Shown: positions 20,351-28,672 of the stretch, piece by piece | How the letters are laid out: each line of letters opens with the position of its first letter | Numbering within the stretch: the first letter of the stretch is position 1 | Origin: Stentor coeruleus | Lineage: Eukaryota > Ciliophora > Heterotrichea > Heterotrichida > Stentoridae | Direction of reading: 5' to 3' | Assembly (NCBI GenBank): GCA_001970955.1 | Contig: MPUH01000826.1 | Coordinates: forward strand, 1 to 32,965 | DNA: 32,965 bases | Position numbers and translations under genes: made by a program | The notes under the pieces: generated by a model | What the model saw: only the letters and a program-made list of their open reading frames with translations | Told to the model about the DNA's origin: nothing | Database searches by the model: none

Positions 20351-21985
20351 TTAACTAACTTTGCTGCACTGCAATATCATTAGCAAAGTAATCGCATGCC
20401 TATTTGAAACATAATAGAGATTGTTTCCCATAAAAATCTGAGGTACTTCCTTTTTATCCAACCCTGAAGGCACTCTATTTACTAAAGCATCAGCTGATAA
20501 AATTTTAAAAAATAAAAATTCGCATGCATCCTTAGTTTGAACATTGCATGGAAATATAATCATTCCGTTTGTATCATCTACTGGCAAAGGCTCATAAATT
20601 TTGCTACGAGCTTGACCAATGCCATAGGGTTCACTTATAAAATATGCATTCTTAGTATTAGGGTATTGCAGCTTCAAATTTTCATTATAAAATTTCTCTA
20701 TTCCAGCTTCATCTACAACAGTAACATTATCAATTTTAAGGGTCTTAGAACTTAATTGGCCTAAACATTGGATAGCTCGGGTAAAAGTGTGAAATAATGG
20801 ATGATTTTGATCGATTGCTGATTTTTGATATAAACGACCTACCTTTGGATAAGGATTGTCTAATAATGATTTTAAATCTTCACAACTTATAGCATTTGTA
20901 CCACTAGAATGACTTGGTTGGAAACAAGTAAGACAATAGTTGCATTTAACACAATCAATTTGATCACAGCATTCTATAGGAACTATTTCTTTACATTGAT
21001 TACAAAATTTTATTAAAGTTTCTGAGAAAAGTATAGAATTCTTTTCAAGTATGTTCATAATATTGTTTTTTTTTGCCTTATCTGATTTCGATAATTTTAA
21101 AAGCTCTTTAGCTTGATCGAGTTTTATCCAGCCAAGTGTCATAGGGTGTCTAGAAGGGCATCCAAATTTTATAATTTCATTACAGAGTTCTTTTGGGTTA
21201 ATCATGAATTTATTGTAAACATCATATATATAATTCTCTAATATCATAGCATAGCATTCTTTGCAAATCAATTCACCACAATTAAACTTCAAAACTTTAC
21301 TTTCAGTAATTCTAGTGTCTTTAAAAGGGCAAGAAGGAAGTTTACTCCCACAATTAAACAACAAAGTATCAGCAGCTTCTTTTAATATGAAATTATTATA
21401 ATCCTTTGCCGGGATAATATTTTTAATCTCATCATCTGTAATATATTTTTCAACTATATCTCCTATAGCTTCACAAGCTAAGCATGGTATGCGTTTATCA
21501 TAAGCGGATTGTCCAAGTTTTCTTTCCAAATAATCCTTAGCGCAGTTTTTACAAAATGTATGAAAAATACAGCATCTAAACCTTATAAGAGGCTCATTGG
21601 GTTGAATTATTCTAGCTTGGCTCATGCATCTTTCTCCAAAACAAAAAATTAAAGGATTTTTTCTTTTTACAGTAACTTTTATATGTAAAAACGAAGAACT
21701 TCCTCCAAGTATATTCTTATTTTTTCTTATATGAATAATATCTTTTTCTAGATCTTCTAAATAGTTTTCTCTTAGTTTATTGTTTACCTGCTCTTGAAAG
21801 CTGAGAGTTAAAAACATTGATTTAAGTTTTGGTCTTCCTTTGACAATTAGAATTGCATTGGGTCCATGAGCATTTTTATCACAGATATAAGCAATCCATT
21901 GAAACAAATACGAACTATAATCTAGTGATGGGTCGTCAGAAATTGCTTTCAGAATGATGTTGAGATTGGCTAAACTCTGATCCAT
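20351..21985 (-). CDS. RBR-type (RING-between-RING) putative E3 ubiquitin ligase
   Basis: 544 residues. RING1 spans about 115-171 (C115, C120, C138/139, H142, C145, C148, C168, C171). A helical KYxxF-like linker follows (IPAKDYNNFILKEA, 193-205), as in RBR proteins. The in-between segment has CGSKLPSCPF and CGELICKECY (212-244), then CPSRHPM. RING2 is about 328-359: CNQCKEIVPIECCDQIDC, CVKCNYCLTC and H359. A cysteine in ECCDQIDC (339/340) would be the ubiquitin-accepting residue by analogy. The C-terminal 180 residues (SEPYGIGQARSKIYEPLPVDD onward) match no domain I know. If active, it would transfer ubiquitin from an E2 through a Cys thioester. The RING2 spacing is unusual, so activity is uncertain. 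A decayed copy of its last ~40 codons lies upstream at 22640-22760. Confidence 0.8.
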   Translation of the reverse strand: MDQSLANLNIILKAISDDPSLDYSSYLFQWIAYICDKNAHGPNAILIVKGRPKLKSMFLTLSFQEQVNNKLRENYLEDLEKDIIHIRKNKNILGGSSSFLHIKVTVKRKNPLIFCFGERCMSQARIIQPNEPLIRFRCCIFHTFCKNCAKDYLERKLGQSAYDKRIPCLACEAIGDIVEKYITDDEIKNIIPAKDYNNFILKEAADTLLFNCGSKLPSCPFKDTRITESKVLKFNCGELICKECYAMILENYIYDVYNKFMINPKELCNEIIKFGCPSRHPMTLGWIKLDQAKELLKLSKSDKAKKNNIMNILEKNSILFSETLIKFCNQCKEIVPIECCDQIDCVKCNYCLTCFQPSHSSGTNAISCEDLKSLLDNPYPKVGRLYQKSAIDQNHPLFHTFTRAIQCLGQLSSKTLKIDNVTVVDEAGIEKFYNENLKLQYPNTKNAYFISEPYGIGQARSKIYEPLPVDDTNGMIIFPCNVQTKDACEFLFFKILSADALVNRVPSGLDKKEVPQIFMGNNLYYVSNRHAITLLMILQCSKVS

Positions 21986-22639
21986 TGAATAATTTTATTA
22001 TAACAATTTGCTGATTTTTTATATTAGATTAGGATTTATATGCTTTGGGAATTTGCTTAATGTGATTATGTAAGCTTATAAATGATTAGTTAAGTTTTGT
22101 GTGTTGGTTGATTAGTTATAAGATAAAGAATTGCTGATATGTGTTCACAGATAGAGAATTATTAGTATATAGTAATGGTGATTATGATAATGAAGATAAG
22201 TTAAAGAAGACTTAATATTAATAAACTTAACTTTGTAAAGATTTTTGATAGTTGAGTAAATACTGCAGAATGTGTATTTTTCGATAAGATTTTATTATAT
22301 ATTAGTGATATTGATTTAAATGGATTTCGAATAGAGAAACATTGTTTAATCAAGTTATCTAGTGCGCGATAATCAAGAAAATTATGGATTTTTTTGATGT
22401 TTGACCCTCATAAGACTGATAAAACTAAAAAATTATAGCATACAATTTTTGTTATCAAAGTCAAATATGAAGAAGCAAAGTTAATTGGTATAATGTCTTA
22501 AAGTATGAAACAAGCAAGAAACTTACTTGTTGAGGAGATTTTAGACTTGCTGGCGCTTATAGAAAAGAAGATAATTTTATATAAATTTTTGTTCTTCATA
22601 AGTATGATAGCCCATTTATATATGCAAAACTTTAACCTA
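21986..22639. other. Intergenic, about 650 bp
   Basis: No intact gene. On the plus strand from about 22260 to 22600 one frame looks protein-like (...VIKVKYEEAKLIGIM...) but is broken by TAA, TAG and TAA plus a TGA. I could not relate it to any gene and treat it as chance or an old relic. Confidence 0.4.
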
Positions 22640-22760
22640 TTTAACTAACTTTTCTACAACACCATATGCACAGTAACTACATGAATATTTGAAACATAAT
22701 ATCAGCAGTTTCTCATAATAATCTGAGGTGTTTCTTTTTTATTCAACCCTGAGGGCACTA
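22640..22760 (-). pseudogene. Truncated copy of the RING gene 3' end
   Basis: On the minus strand this reads VPSGLNKKETPQIIMRNC, stop, YYVSNIHVVTVHMVL, stop. It parallels the end of the gene at 20351 (VPSGLDKKEVPQIFMGNNLYYVSNRHAITLLMIL). DNA identity continues past the stop region (CTATTTAACTAACTTT against CTACTTAACTAACTTT). It begins abruptly at VPSGL with nothing homologous upstream. Clear fragment of a tandem or segmental duplication. Confidence 0.85.
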
Positions 22761-22820
22761 ACTTGGTAGTTATTTATTATAGTCACTCCAAAAGGTAAAA
22801 GGCTAAACTAAATAATCTTA

Positions 22821-23441
22821 TTAAACTAAGTTAATGAATGGACCAAATTTAAATTTCTTTATAAAGTCTCTCATTTTCTCATTTTTTCGCTGCAATTTGT
22901 TAAAAGTTTTAACAATGCTTTCAAGTTCTATCTTATCAAATTCAAATTTTTCCATTGATAATATCCACTTTTTCAAACTTTTATCAGGTGAAAAAACACT
23001 TGCTCTTAAAATAAACTTTTCCCAGTGGTTATTTTTTTCTTCAACTACTTTTTTAAGCAAATCTTCACAATAACCCTTCTCAAATATTTGATAAAATGCA
23101 TAATCTGTCAATTTTCCTACTTCTTCAGGAATTTTGCTTTGTCCCGTGTAATCAACTTTTCCAGTCTCTTTATTAACATCAGCTTGAGAAAATGTTTTAA
23201 GCATATTCAAGTTTTGTGCTTTACCCCATCCTTGAGGTCGGATAAACATAATTGCTCCTTCATCATTGTTCAAGAGTTTCTTTATAAGTAGAGATTTGTC
23301 CACAAAGATATTGCCTTTATCTACTGATTTACTAAATTCCTGATTGCCACTATAAAATTTATTTCCTTGAACTATGGAAAAAAATCTTTGAATTCCTGAG
23401 TTGGTAATGGGAGGAAATTTCGCTTTAAATCTAAGCAACAT
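22821..23441 (-). CDS. Truncated AAA-ATPase-like protein with altered Walker A
   Basis: 206 residues. After a basic N-terminus that could be a mitochondrial presequence (MLLRFKAKFPPIT), residues 36-85 match the start of the AAA-ATPase-like family (Pfam PF09820 type, widespread in bacteria and some protists): NIFVDKSLLIKKLL then FIRPQGWGKAQNLNMLKTF. Usual members read RP-x-x-F-GK-T-L-N; here Lys74 is kept but the next Thr/Ser is Ala75. Family members are usually several hundred residues with a C-terminal nuclease-like domain; here the frame ends after a helical Lys/Glu-rich stretch, and no Walker B or nuclease motif is apparent. It may be a shortened domesticated copy or a decaying gene. A dead copy lies at 688-990. 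Confidence 0.7.
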   Translation of the reverse strand: MLLRFKAKFPPITNSGIQRFFSIVQGNKFYSGNQEFSKSVDKGNIFVDKSLLIKKLLNNDEGAIMFIRPQGWGKAQNLNMLKTFSQADVNKETGKVDYTGQSKIPEEVGKLTDYAFYQIFEKGYCEDLLKKVVEEKNNHWEKFILRASVFSPDKSLKKWILSMEKFEFDKIELESIVKTFNKLQRKNEKMRDFIKKFKFGPFINLV

Positions 23442-24146
23442 TTATATTAATGGACATATTTATTTCTTTTTAAGCCCCCATTTTTACTAAGTAAAATAAT
23501 AAACTTATAGATAGTTCATATAAGAAATCAAGTCGGTAACTAAGACTTGTATATTTCATATGATTATTGAACAGTTAGGTCTCTTTTCCATCTGATTCTT
23601 GTTTAGGAATTCGTCATAAAACTCTAATTTTTATATTCGGCATTCTAAGTAAACTATGCATAAAGTGCATTCAGATCTCTAGAAACTTGGCGCTCTCTGA
23701 TTATTTGAAGATTTAACAAGAAGATATATGATCTAAGATGATATGATAATCAATAAAATTCAATATTAAAGAATATTAACTTTCCTTATATACTGTTCAA
23801 TTGAGTATTACTAATTTTTATCTCATGAGAATTATTATACATAATTTAAATCTAATGTTTTCCAAACTATAGTCATTACACTCTAATTATTTTAAAATAT
23901 ATATTTATTATAAGAGTTTTACTTGAATTTATAAATAATTATAAAGACACAAAATACATAACTTTCATCAAAACTTCAATAGCTTTGAAATATTATTAAA
24001 AATTCCTTTAATATCTTTTCCACAAGCATAACACTTCGATATCATAAAACCCTCTCTTCTACTGCCCTATGAATTTTCCTATTAAACTGCATGTTTTTTA
24101 TTACTAAAATATGAGTGGTAAAGACTCTATGATTTTTATATAGTTA
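23442..24146. other. Intergenic, 705 bp, divergent
   Basis: The part next to the AAA-like gene, to about 23640, is homologous to 688-853 upstream of its relic, so it was copied with the gene. Further on, a minus-strand frame near 23560-23730 looks protein-like only if TAA/TAG are ignored. From about 23930 the plus strand turns C-rich, as expected upstream of the carrier gene. Confidence 0.5.
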
Positions 24147-25001
24147 ATGGAAAACACAGCTCTTTTCCTCTGTGGATCTGCAGCAGGAATGATAACATCA
24201 TGTGTAGTCCAGCCTTTAGACGTAATCAAGACCAATGTATTGACTATTAGCAAGCCTATGACGATTTCTAAATCTTTTAGGTTTGTATATAACCAATACG
24301 GACCTTCAGGTTTTTGGAGAGGACTAAGGCCTGCAGCTTACAAATCTTTTCTTGGCTCAGGGTTTACGTTTTTTTTAATGGAAAAGTTTAAGTCCATAAT
24401 ATCCCAATCCAATTCAAAAGCAAGCCAGTTTTTACATGACAGTATTGTTGCGATTTTATCAAGAACACTTACAAGTTTAGCTTTATCCCCATTAAGTGTT
24501 ATAAAAGTACGAATGGAAGCTCCACAAGCTAACCCATATAGAGATGTTTGGGATGGAATACAACATATTTATAAGGATGAAGGGTTTAAAGGGTATTATA
24601 GGGGAATTGGTCCTGCGCTTTTAAGAGATTTGCCTTTTTCTGCGCTTGCGTATTCATTTTTTAATCAGTATTATAGATTTTTACAAGGGTTTTTGGGAAA
24701 CTCGAGCTTTGTGTCGATGATTAGTGGGGGAATGGCTGGATTTACGGCAACTTTGATTACACAGCCTTTTGATATTATTAAAACCAGAAAACAGTTTGCA
24801 TATGTTAGTGGTAATGCTGAGTTTGATTATAAAAGCATATTTCATGCTTTTAAGACAATTTATCAAACTGAGGGAATGCTTGGGTTTACAACCGGGCTTA
24901 ATATTAGAATTATAGAAAGATCTATTGCATTCTCTTCAGTTTGGTATATTTTTGATACTTTAAAACGCAAGTATGTATATGATAGACCCCCAATTGAATA
25001 A
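24147..25001 (+). CDS. Mitochondrial carrier, SLC25 family, perhaps glycine carrier (SLC25A38-like)
   Basis: 284 residues, the normal carrier length, with three ~95-residue repeats. The signature Px[D/E]xx[K/R] occurs as QPLDVIKT (repeat 1), SPLSVIKVR (repeat 2, Ser for Asp) and QPFDIIKTR (repeat 3), each ending an odd-numbered helix; matching GF.RG and EGF.G..RG blocks follow. Repeat 2 (SLALSPLSVIKVRME, then YYRGIGPALLRDLPFSALAY) resembles the SLC25A38/Hem25 subfamily, which imports glycine into mitochondria for haem synthesis; that substrate is inference. Located in the inner mitochondrial membrane. No intron. Its last ~58 coding bases are repeated after the N at 25026, an assembly effect, not a second gene. 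Confidence 0.9.
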   Translation: MENTALFLCGSAAGMITSCVVQPLDVIKTNVLTISKPMTISKSFRFVYNQYGPSGFWRGLRPAAYKSFLGSGFTFFLMEKFKSIISQSNSKASQFLHDSIVAILSRTLTSLALSPLSVIKVRMEAPQANPYRDVWDGIQHIYKDEGFKGYYRGIGPALLRDLPFSALAYSFFNQYYRFLQGFLGNSSFVSMISGGMAGFTATLITQPFDIIKTRKQFAYVSGNAEFDYKSIFHAFKTIYQTEGMLGFTTGLNIRIIERSIAFSSVWYIFDTLKRKYVYDRPPIE

Positions 25002-25108
25002 AACTAGCTATAATAATATGCTGTTNGTATATTTTTGATACTTTAAAACGCAAGTATGTATATGATAGACCCCCAATTGAATAAAACTAGCTATAATAAT
25101 ATGCTGTT
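24944..25108. repeat. 82-bp direct repeat flanking a single N
   Basis: Copies 24944-25025 and 25027-25108 appear identical and are split by N at 25026. They cover the last codons and 3' flank of the carrier gene. Unmerged contig overlap is the simplest reading. Confidence 0.95.
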
Positions 25109-25665
25109 TAGAATGACTTAATAATCCCATTAAAACTCTCATGATACTTCATAATAACCGAGTATTTATATTAAGCTATAATTTCATATCTGAGTTTATA
25201 TATAATTTAGAGTATTTCTTAACAATAGATAACTTATACTGTCTAAACAGCCAAACGGTCTCTAAGTTTTATATTCTAAATAATATTGAGCTATTACTAT
25301 CATATAACCTTTTCATTTTTCCTTATCTAGTACGAATAAACAAAATTAGATAAAAATTATTTTAAAATTCATTTTCTATATCTAGTTTTCTTTAACATGG
25401 TCCATATATCTAAAACTTTTATCGCCCCATCTCCACATCCTGAATCCTAAAGCTAATTTATCTAAATTCTGGACAAAGTATAAACTATAAACTCTTTATT
25501 AATATCACTAAGTACACCAAATGGTCTTCTGCTTTCGGTATCATAAAAATAAGCTTTCGTCCCTCCAATACCCCTCAACAGCAAATGTATAGCATCAAAC
25601 CAAATCTATAATTATTATATATAACAATCACTAGAAAATCTTTAAAAGAGCAGTTTGAATATTAA
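25109..25665. other. Intergenic with a minus-strand relic
   Basis: Part 25109-25394 is AT-rich; a 70-codon plus-strand frame at 25141-25353 is hydrophobic, lacks flanking support and is probably chance. Part 25395-25605 holds a minus-strand coding relic, listed separately. Confidence 0.5.
25395..25605 (-). pseudogene. Frameshifted coding relic of unknown family
   Basis: The minus strand reads WFDAIHLLLRGIGGTKAY, then FYDTESRRPFGVLSDINK and EFIVYTLSRI, then a stop; shifting frame by one base at that point continues NLDKLALGFRMWRWGDKS and FRYMDHVKEN to a stop. The segment is richer in GC and in ordinary residues than the flanks. No start or upstream exon was found: stops occur in the frame just before it. 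Possibly the 3' end of a decayed gene or an exon broken by a sequencing error. Family not recognised. Confidence 0.4.
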
Positions 25666-25974
25666 TTAAGATAATTTTATATAGGATAAAGACTCTCTTC
25701 GTAGCTGATACCCAGATGATAATTCTTTAAGTTTTTGCCTTCTATTTTCGTAGTAAGTATATTTGTCTGAATTTCTATTTTCTTTCATCAATGCGTTGAT
25801 TGAGAGATATAAAATTTTATATCTTGATTGGCAGTTAGAAGTAAAATTATTTTTTTCAGGAGTTGCCATAGTTGATTCGCTTTCTTTGTTCACATTTGCA
25901 GGCAATTTTATAATATCCCTAAATGAAACTGAGACATGCCTCACAATTTTGTTTGTTTGCTGAGTAGAGTGCAT
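25666..25974 (-). CDS. Small basic hypothetical protein
   Basis: 102 residues, ATG to TAA. Rich in Lys, Arg, Ser and Asn with no hydrophobic segment; the C-terminal half (SINALMKENRNSDKYTYYENRRQKLKELSSG) is predicted helical. The overlapping plus-strand frame (25763-25963) is hydrophobic and lacks an ATG start, so the minus strand is the better call. No domain recognised. Same strand as the membrane-protein genes that follow. Confidence 0.5.
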   Translation of the reverse strand: MHSTQQTNKIVRHVSVSFRDIIKLPANVNKESESTMATPEKNNFTSNCQSRYKILYLSINALMKENRNSDKYTYYENRRQKLKELSSGYQLRRESLSYIKLS

Positions 25975-26103
25975 TAAATTATACAGCTAAAATGATAAAA
26001 TATACTTAAAACGTAGTTGCTACAAAAATTCAATATAAAAAATTGCGGTTTGAATTAAAAAATCTATTTGGGATGAAATATAAACAATATCAATAAGAAG
26101 TTT

Positions 26104-27183
26104 TTATATGTAAATAACAGGTTCAGTAATCAAAGTAGCTAAGTATATTGGATTATGTCCAGGATATATAATCAACCCTATATTACCTGGAGGATTTACT
26201 AAGCTTCTATCAACCGCAGCTTGTAATATAACTGGTCTAGCATTTAAGTTTATATCATCTAAAAATGATAAACTCCATCTATCTTCATTTGAAAGTCTAA
26301 ATTGGCATACTATCAAAAAATTCAATATGAAAGCTGAAAGTTCAAAGGTAAAAAGCACTAATATCCAAAAAGCAGTGTATGTGTTGTCTAAGAAATTAAA
26401 GCTTATGATCAGAAATAAGTGATAGAAAAAGTAGAAGAATTTTACTTCTAAAGATAGGATTTTAAGTTTGTGTCTTTCAATTATATTAATTCTTTGTTGA
26501 GATACTCTATTTTCAACTCTTTCTCTGATAAACTCTAGTATTTCTAAAGACTTTGTTGATTCTCTTGATANTTGAGATACTCTATTTTCAACTCTTTCTC
26601 TGATAAACTCTAGTATTTCTAAAGACTTTGTTGATTCTCTTGATACTTTTACATATATTAGGCTTAAATATAAACCTAATGCATAGCTAATATAATATGG
26701 AAATATGAGATAAAATTAAAAATAATTATAATAAAACATAGTAAAATAAAGCAAAAATATAAAACCTTACCCAAAAAAAATTTTATAGACCCTTTCCAAA
26801 ATCTCAATAAAAAATATGATATATCCACAATACAACACATAAGACACAGCCATAAAAGCAACCTGTTGCAAACTTTCTTTAGTCCCAAGATAATTACTAA
26901 TAAAATATCCTCTACTAACCACCAAAAACATTGTGAGCTCCGTCGTGGCGAAAATTGTAAAAGCCGCACAAGCACTTAAAGCATAATATTCCATCTGAAA
27001 AAGTTCTGCCATCATCATAAAAACACAATGAAAAAACTTAGTCAAAACATTCAACATAATCAAATATTGTGTTGATTTCACATACCTCTTATATGTGCAA
27101 AAATTCACTAAAACAATAACCATAAGTATAAGCCAAAGTCCAGATAATCCAGAATACATAATCCCAACAATATACGGATGCAT
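26104..27183 (-). CDS. Putative seven-transmembrane protein, split by an 84-nt insert and a scaffold join
   Basis: Starts MHPYIVGIMYSGLSG at 27183. The frame from 27183 stops right after KIFFG. Removing the 84 nt at 26687-26770 joins KIFFG to YALGLYLSLIYVKVSRES in frame. Collapsing the duplicated 74 bp plus N at 26571 (75 bases) restores the frame again, through ...RVSQQRINIIERHKL to the TAA at 26104. The sum is 921 nt, 306 residues. Seven hydrophobic stretches can be counted: SGLWLILMVIVLVNF, LIMLNVLTKFFHCVFMM, FTIFATTELTMFLVV, AFMAVSYVLYCGYIIFF, YALGLYLSLIY, FFYFFYHLFLIISF and WILVLFTFELSAFILNFLIV. A ~60-residue tail follows (LSFLDDINLNARPVILQAAV). The topology resembles a small receptor-like protein, but no GPCR motif is evident. 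Function unknown. Confidence 0.75.
26497..26645. repeat. 74-bp direct repeat flanking a single N
   Basis: Copies 26497-26570 and 26572-26645 are identical and separated by N at 26571. They lie inside the seven-helix gene. Removing one copy and the N keeps the frame, which supports an unmerged contig overlap. Confidence 0.95.
26687..26770 (-). other. 84-nt insert: long intron or TA-bounded internal eliminated sequence
   Basis: On the minus strand it runs GTAAGGTTTT...CATATTATATTAG, with GT-AG ends and a length divisible by three. It has an in-frame TAA at the start and is about 85% AT by eye. It lacks the A at -6 that every 15-16-nt intron here has. The same residues (G-Y-A-L) result if a TA-bounded segment shifted by one base is removed leaving one TA, as in ciliate DNA elimination. 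Confidence 0.6.
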
Positions 27184-27243
27184 ATTTTATATACAAAAAC
27201 CTAATAATTTAAAAGGAAATCATAATTAATAGTTAATTTATAT

Positions 27244-27684
27244 CTATTTAGTAGGCTCTGGAACAATACGATTAATAGAGTATTTATTCCAACAGCATTT
27301 AGTAATATAAGTTGAAGCAATAATTTTCAACCCAGTCCCAGCAAGATACCCAACTCCACTCCATTCTTGATTATTAAGTTTTTCACATGTTATTTCAACA
27401 GATTCCTGACACCAATTTACAGCTTTACAAGATAACTGGGCACTACCTTTACCATTAAGCCCTAGTACTAGGTCAAAATAACCTACACTAATCAAAGCTA
27501 AAATAAAAGATAAAAACTTGGTTTTGTTGATGAAAGAAAATATCACAGCTAATATCAATAATAGATCTGGAATAAGAGCTAATAAGATTTTGTAGTTAAA
27601 AGTCCCTACATAAGTTGTATCATAATAAACTTTGCCTAATGATATCCCAAGTCCAGTTGCATATAAAAAAAGTCCTTTTAGCAT
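27244..27684 (-). CDS. Four-helix membrane protein, unknown
   Basis: 146 residues from the ATG at 27682-27684 (MLKGLFLYATGLGISLG). The open frame extends upstream to 27828, but that part overlaps the end of the preceding gene, so the internal ATG, 25 bp after that gene's stop, fits better. Hydrophobic segments lie near residues 3-17, 30-50, 57-78 and 108-126, with a Cys-bearing loop between the third and fourth (SCKAVNWCQESVEITCEKL) that could form disulfides outside or in a lumen. The short C-terminus is polar (NRIVPEPTK). Tetraspan-like topology, but no tetraspanin CCG motif. Same strand as both neighbours and tightly spaced. Confidence 0.65.
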   Translation of the reverse strand: MLKGLFLYATGLGISLGKVYYDTTYVGTFNYKILLALIPDLLLILAVIFSFINKTKFLSFILALISVGYFDLVLGLNGKGSAQLSCKAVNWCQESVEITCEKLNNQEWSGVGYLAGTGLKIIASTYITKCCWNKYSINRIVPEPTK

Positions 27685-27709
27685 TAAAAGTTTATTATAA
27701 TTTACAAAG

Positions 27710-28672
27710 TTATAAAGTTGCCTTAAAGAAGTTATGTGGTTTATCTGAATTGTATATAACTGGGAATATGTTAAGATGTTGTACCAAAGTACATTGTTGA
27801 ATATATTGGGATATTTGGGTATCATCATTTAGATTTGGATTTTGAAGTTCGGAGTCTATATCAAAACTATTATGACCAAAGCTTTCGTTATCAGAATCAG
27901 GTTCAGGGTTTAGGTTTGAGCTAATAAGACTAAACCCGATTTCTTTTTCTTCAATGAAACTTTCGGAGATTATAAGAGAAAGTAAACGATTTCCTCTTCT
28001 TTTTTCTTGAGGAGAGGTTTCGGTGGAGATGTGGGAACCGAAGGATTTGTTTACTTCTTTGAAGTCTTCGCCAATATCGAAACTTTTAAGTCTTGGACGG
28101 AAGCCTAGATGTTGTTCTATTATACGAGGCTTTATAGGGCTGATGTTATATTGGATGCTCATTGAAATAATTCCTGAATTGGAATTAAAGGTCATTGGCT
28201 GAGAAGGAAAGGATTTTATTTGGTTTGGGGTAAGACTTTGATCCCATTTATAGCTCGTGATAAGAGTTTTGCTTATTTCTGCTTTTAATACCCCAGATAA
28301 GTTTTTAAAAGTATCTGCTAAAAACTCAGCTAAAGAGCGCAATGTGGCTGATGTTTCAATGTCTGAGACTAACTTGATTGAATTAGGTAAAGCTGATGGT
28401 TCATATATAAACTTCCATTTGGCTCTTAGGATTGGATAACAGCCTTCAACACATTCGATCAGAAACAAAAAAAACTCTTGAGGCTGAGTTTTTTGAAAAA
28501 TAGGCTCAATATCTTTTTGAAGTACCGACACTGAGTATGTTGTTATCTGAAACTGATTATTTGGAGCTTTGGGTAAGTTTGGGTACAAGTTAAGGGTATC
28601 TGATAAGATTTCAAGTATTTTATTAGCAACTTTTTGGATCTGGCTGATGACTTGTGGGTTAGATTTTTCCAT
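27710..28672 (-). CDS. Soluble protein, unrecognised; weak resemblance to Atg13 HORMA
   Basis: 320 residues. The N-terminal ~180 form a mixed alpha/beta region with a helix start (SQIQKVANKILEILSDT), strands (QEFFLFLIECVEG, LRAKWKFIYEP), a long helix (SLAEFLADTFKNLSGVLKAEI) and a strand with a following turn (GIISMSIQYNISP). That order recalls the HORMA domain of autophagy protein Atg13, which also ends in a G-x-I-x-hydrophobic-S-x-x-Y strand; this is a suggestion, not a match. The rest (about 215-320) is Ser/Asp/Glu-rich and likely disordered (NPEPDSDNESFGHNSFD), typical of a regulated tail. No membrane segment. The next gene starts about 25 bp after the stop on the same strand. Confidence 0.75.
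   Translation of the reverse strand: MEKSNPQVISQIQKVANKILEILSDTLNLYPNLPKAPNNQFQITTYSVSVLQKDIEPIFQKTQPQEFFLFLIECVEGCYPILRAKWKFIYEPSALPNSIKLVSDIETSATLRSLAEFLADTFKNLSGVLKAEISKTLITSYKWDQSLTPNQIKSFPSQPMTFNSNSGIISMSIQYNISPIKPRIIEQHLGFRPRLKSFDIGEDFKEVNKSFGSHISTETSPQEKRRGNRLLSLIISESFIEEKEIGFSLISSNLNPEPDSDNESFGHNSFDIDSELQNPNLNDDTQISQYIQQCTLVQHLNIFPVIYNSDKPHNFFKATL

Noticed and set aside
22175..22610. Plus-strand protein-like frame with TAA, TAG, TAA and TGA inside
   Set aside because: No homologue in the window, no start, four stops; length is within chance once TAA/TAG are ignored. A faint likeness to the RING gene N-terminus was not convincing.
23560..23730. Minus-strand frame upstream of the AAA-like gene, readable only with TAA/TAG ignored
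   Set aside because: Part of it aligns with the non-coding flank of the relic at 688-853, where the frame is not preserved.
25027..25108. Second partial copy of the carrier gene end as a true duplication
   Set aside because: Starts exactly after an N and appears identical to the preceding bases, like the other N joins; an assembly overlap explains it.
25141..25353. 70-codon plus-strand ORF after the carrier gene
   Set aside because: Hydrophobic low-complexity peptide of the kind AT-rich DNA gives by chance; follows an assembly join.
27685..27828. N-terminal extension of the four-helix gene to 27828
   Set aside because: It overlaps the end of the upstream gene in another frame, and its residues look like a frame shadow; an ATG lies just after the upstream stop.
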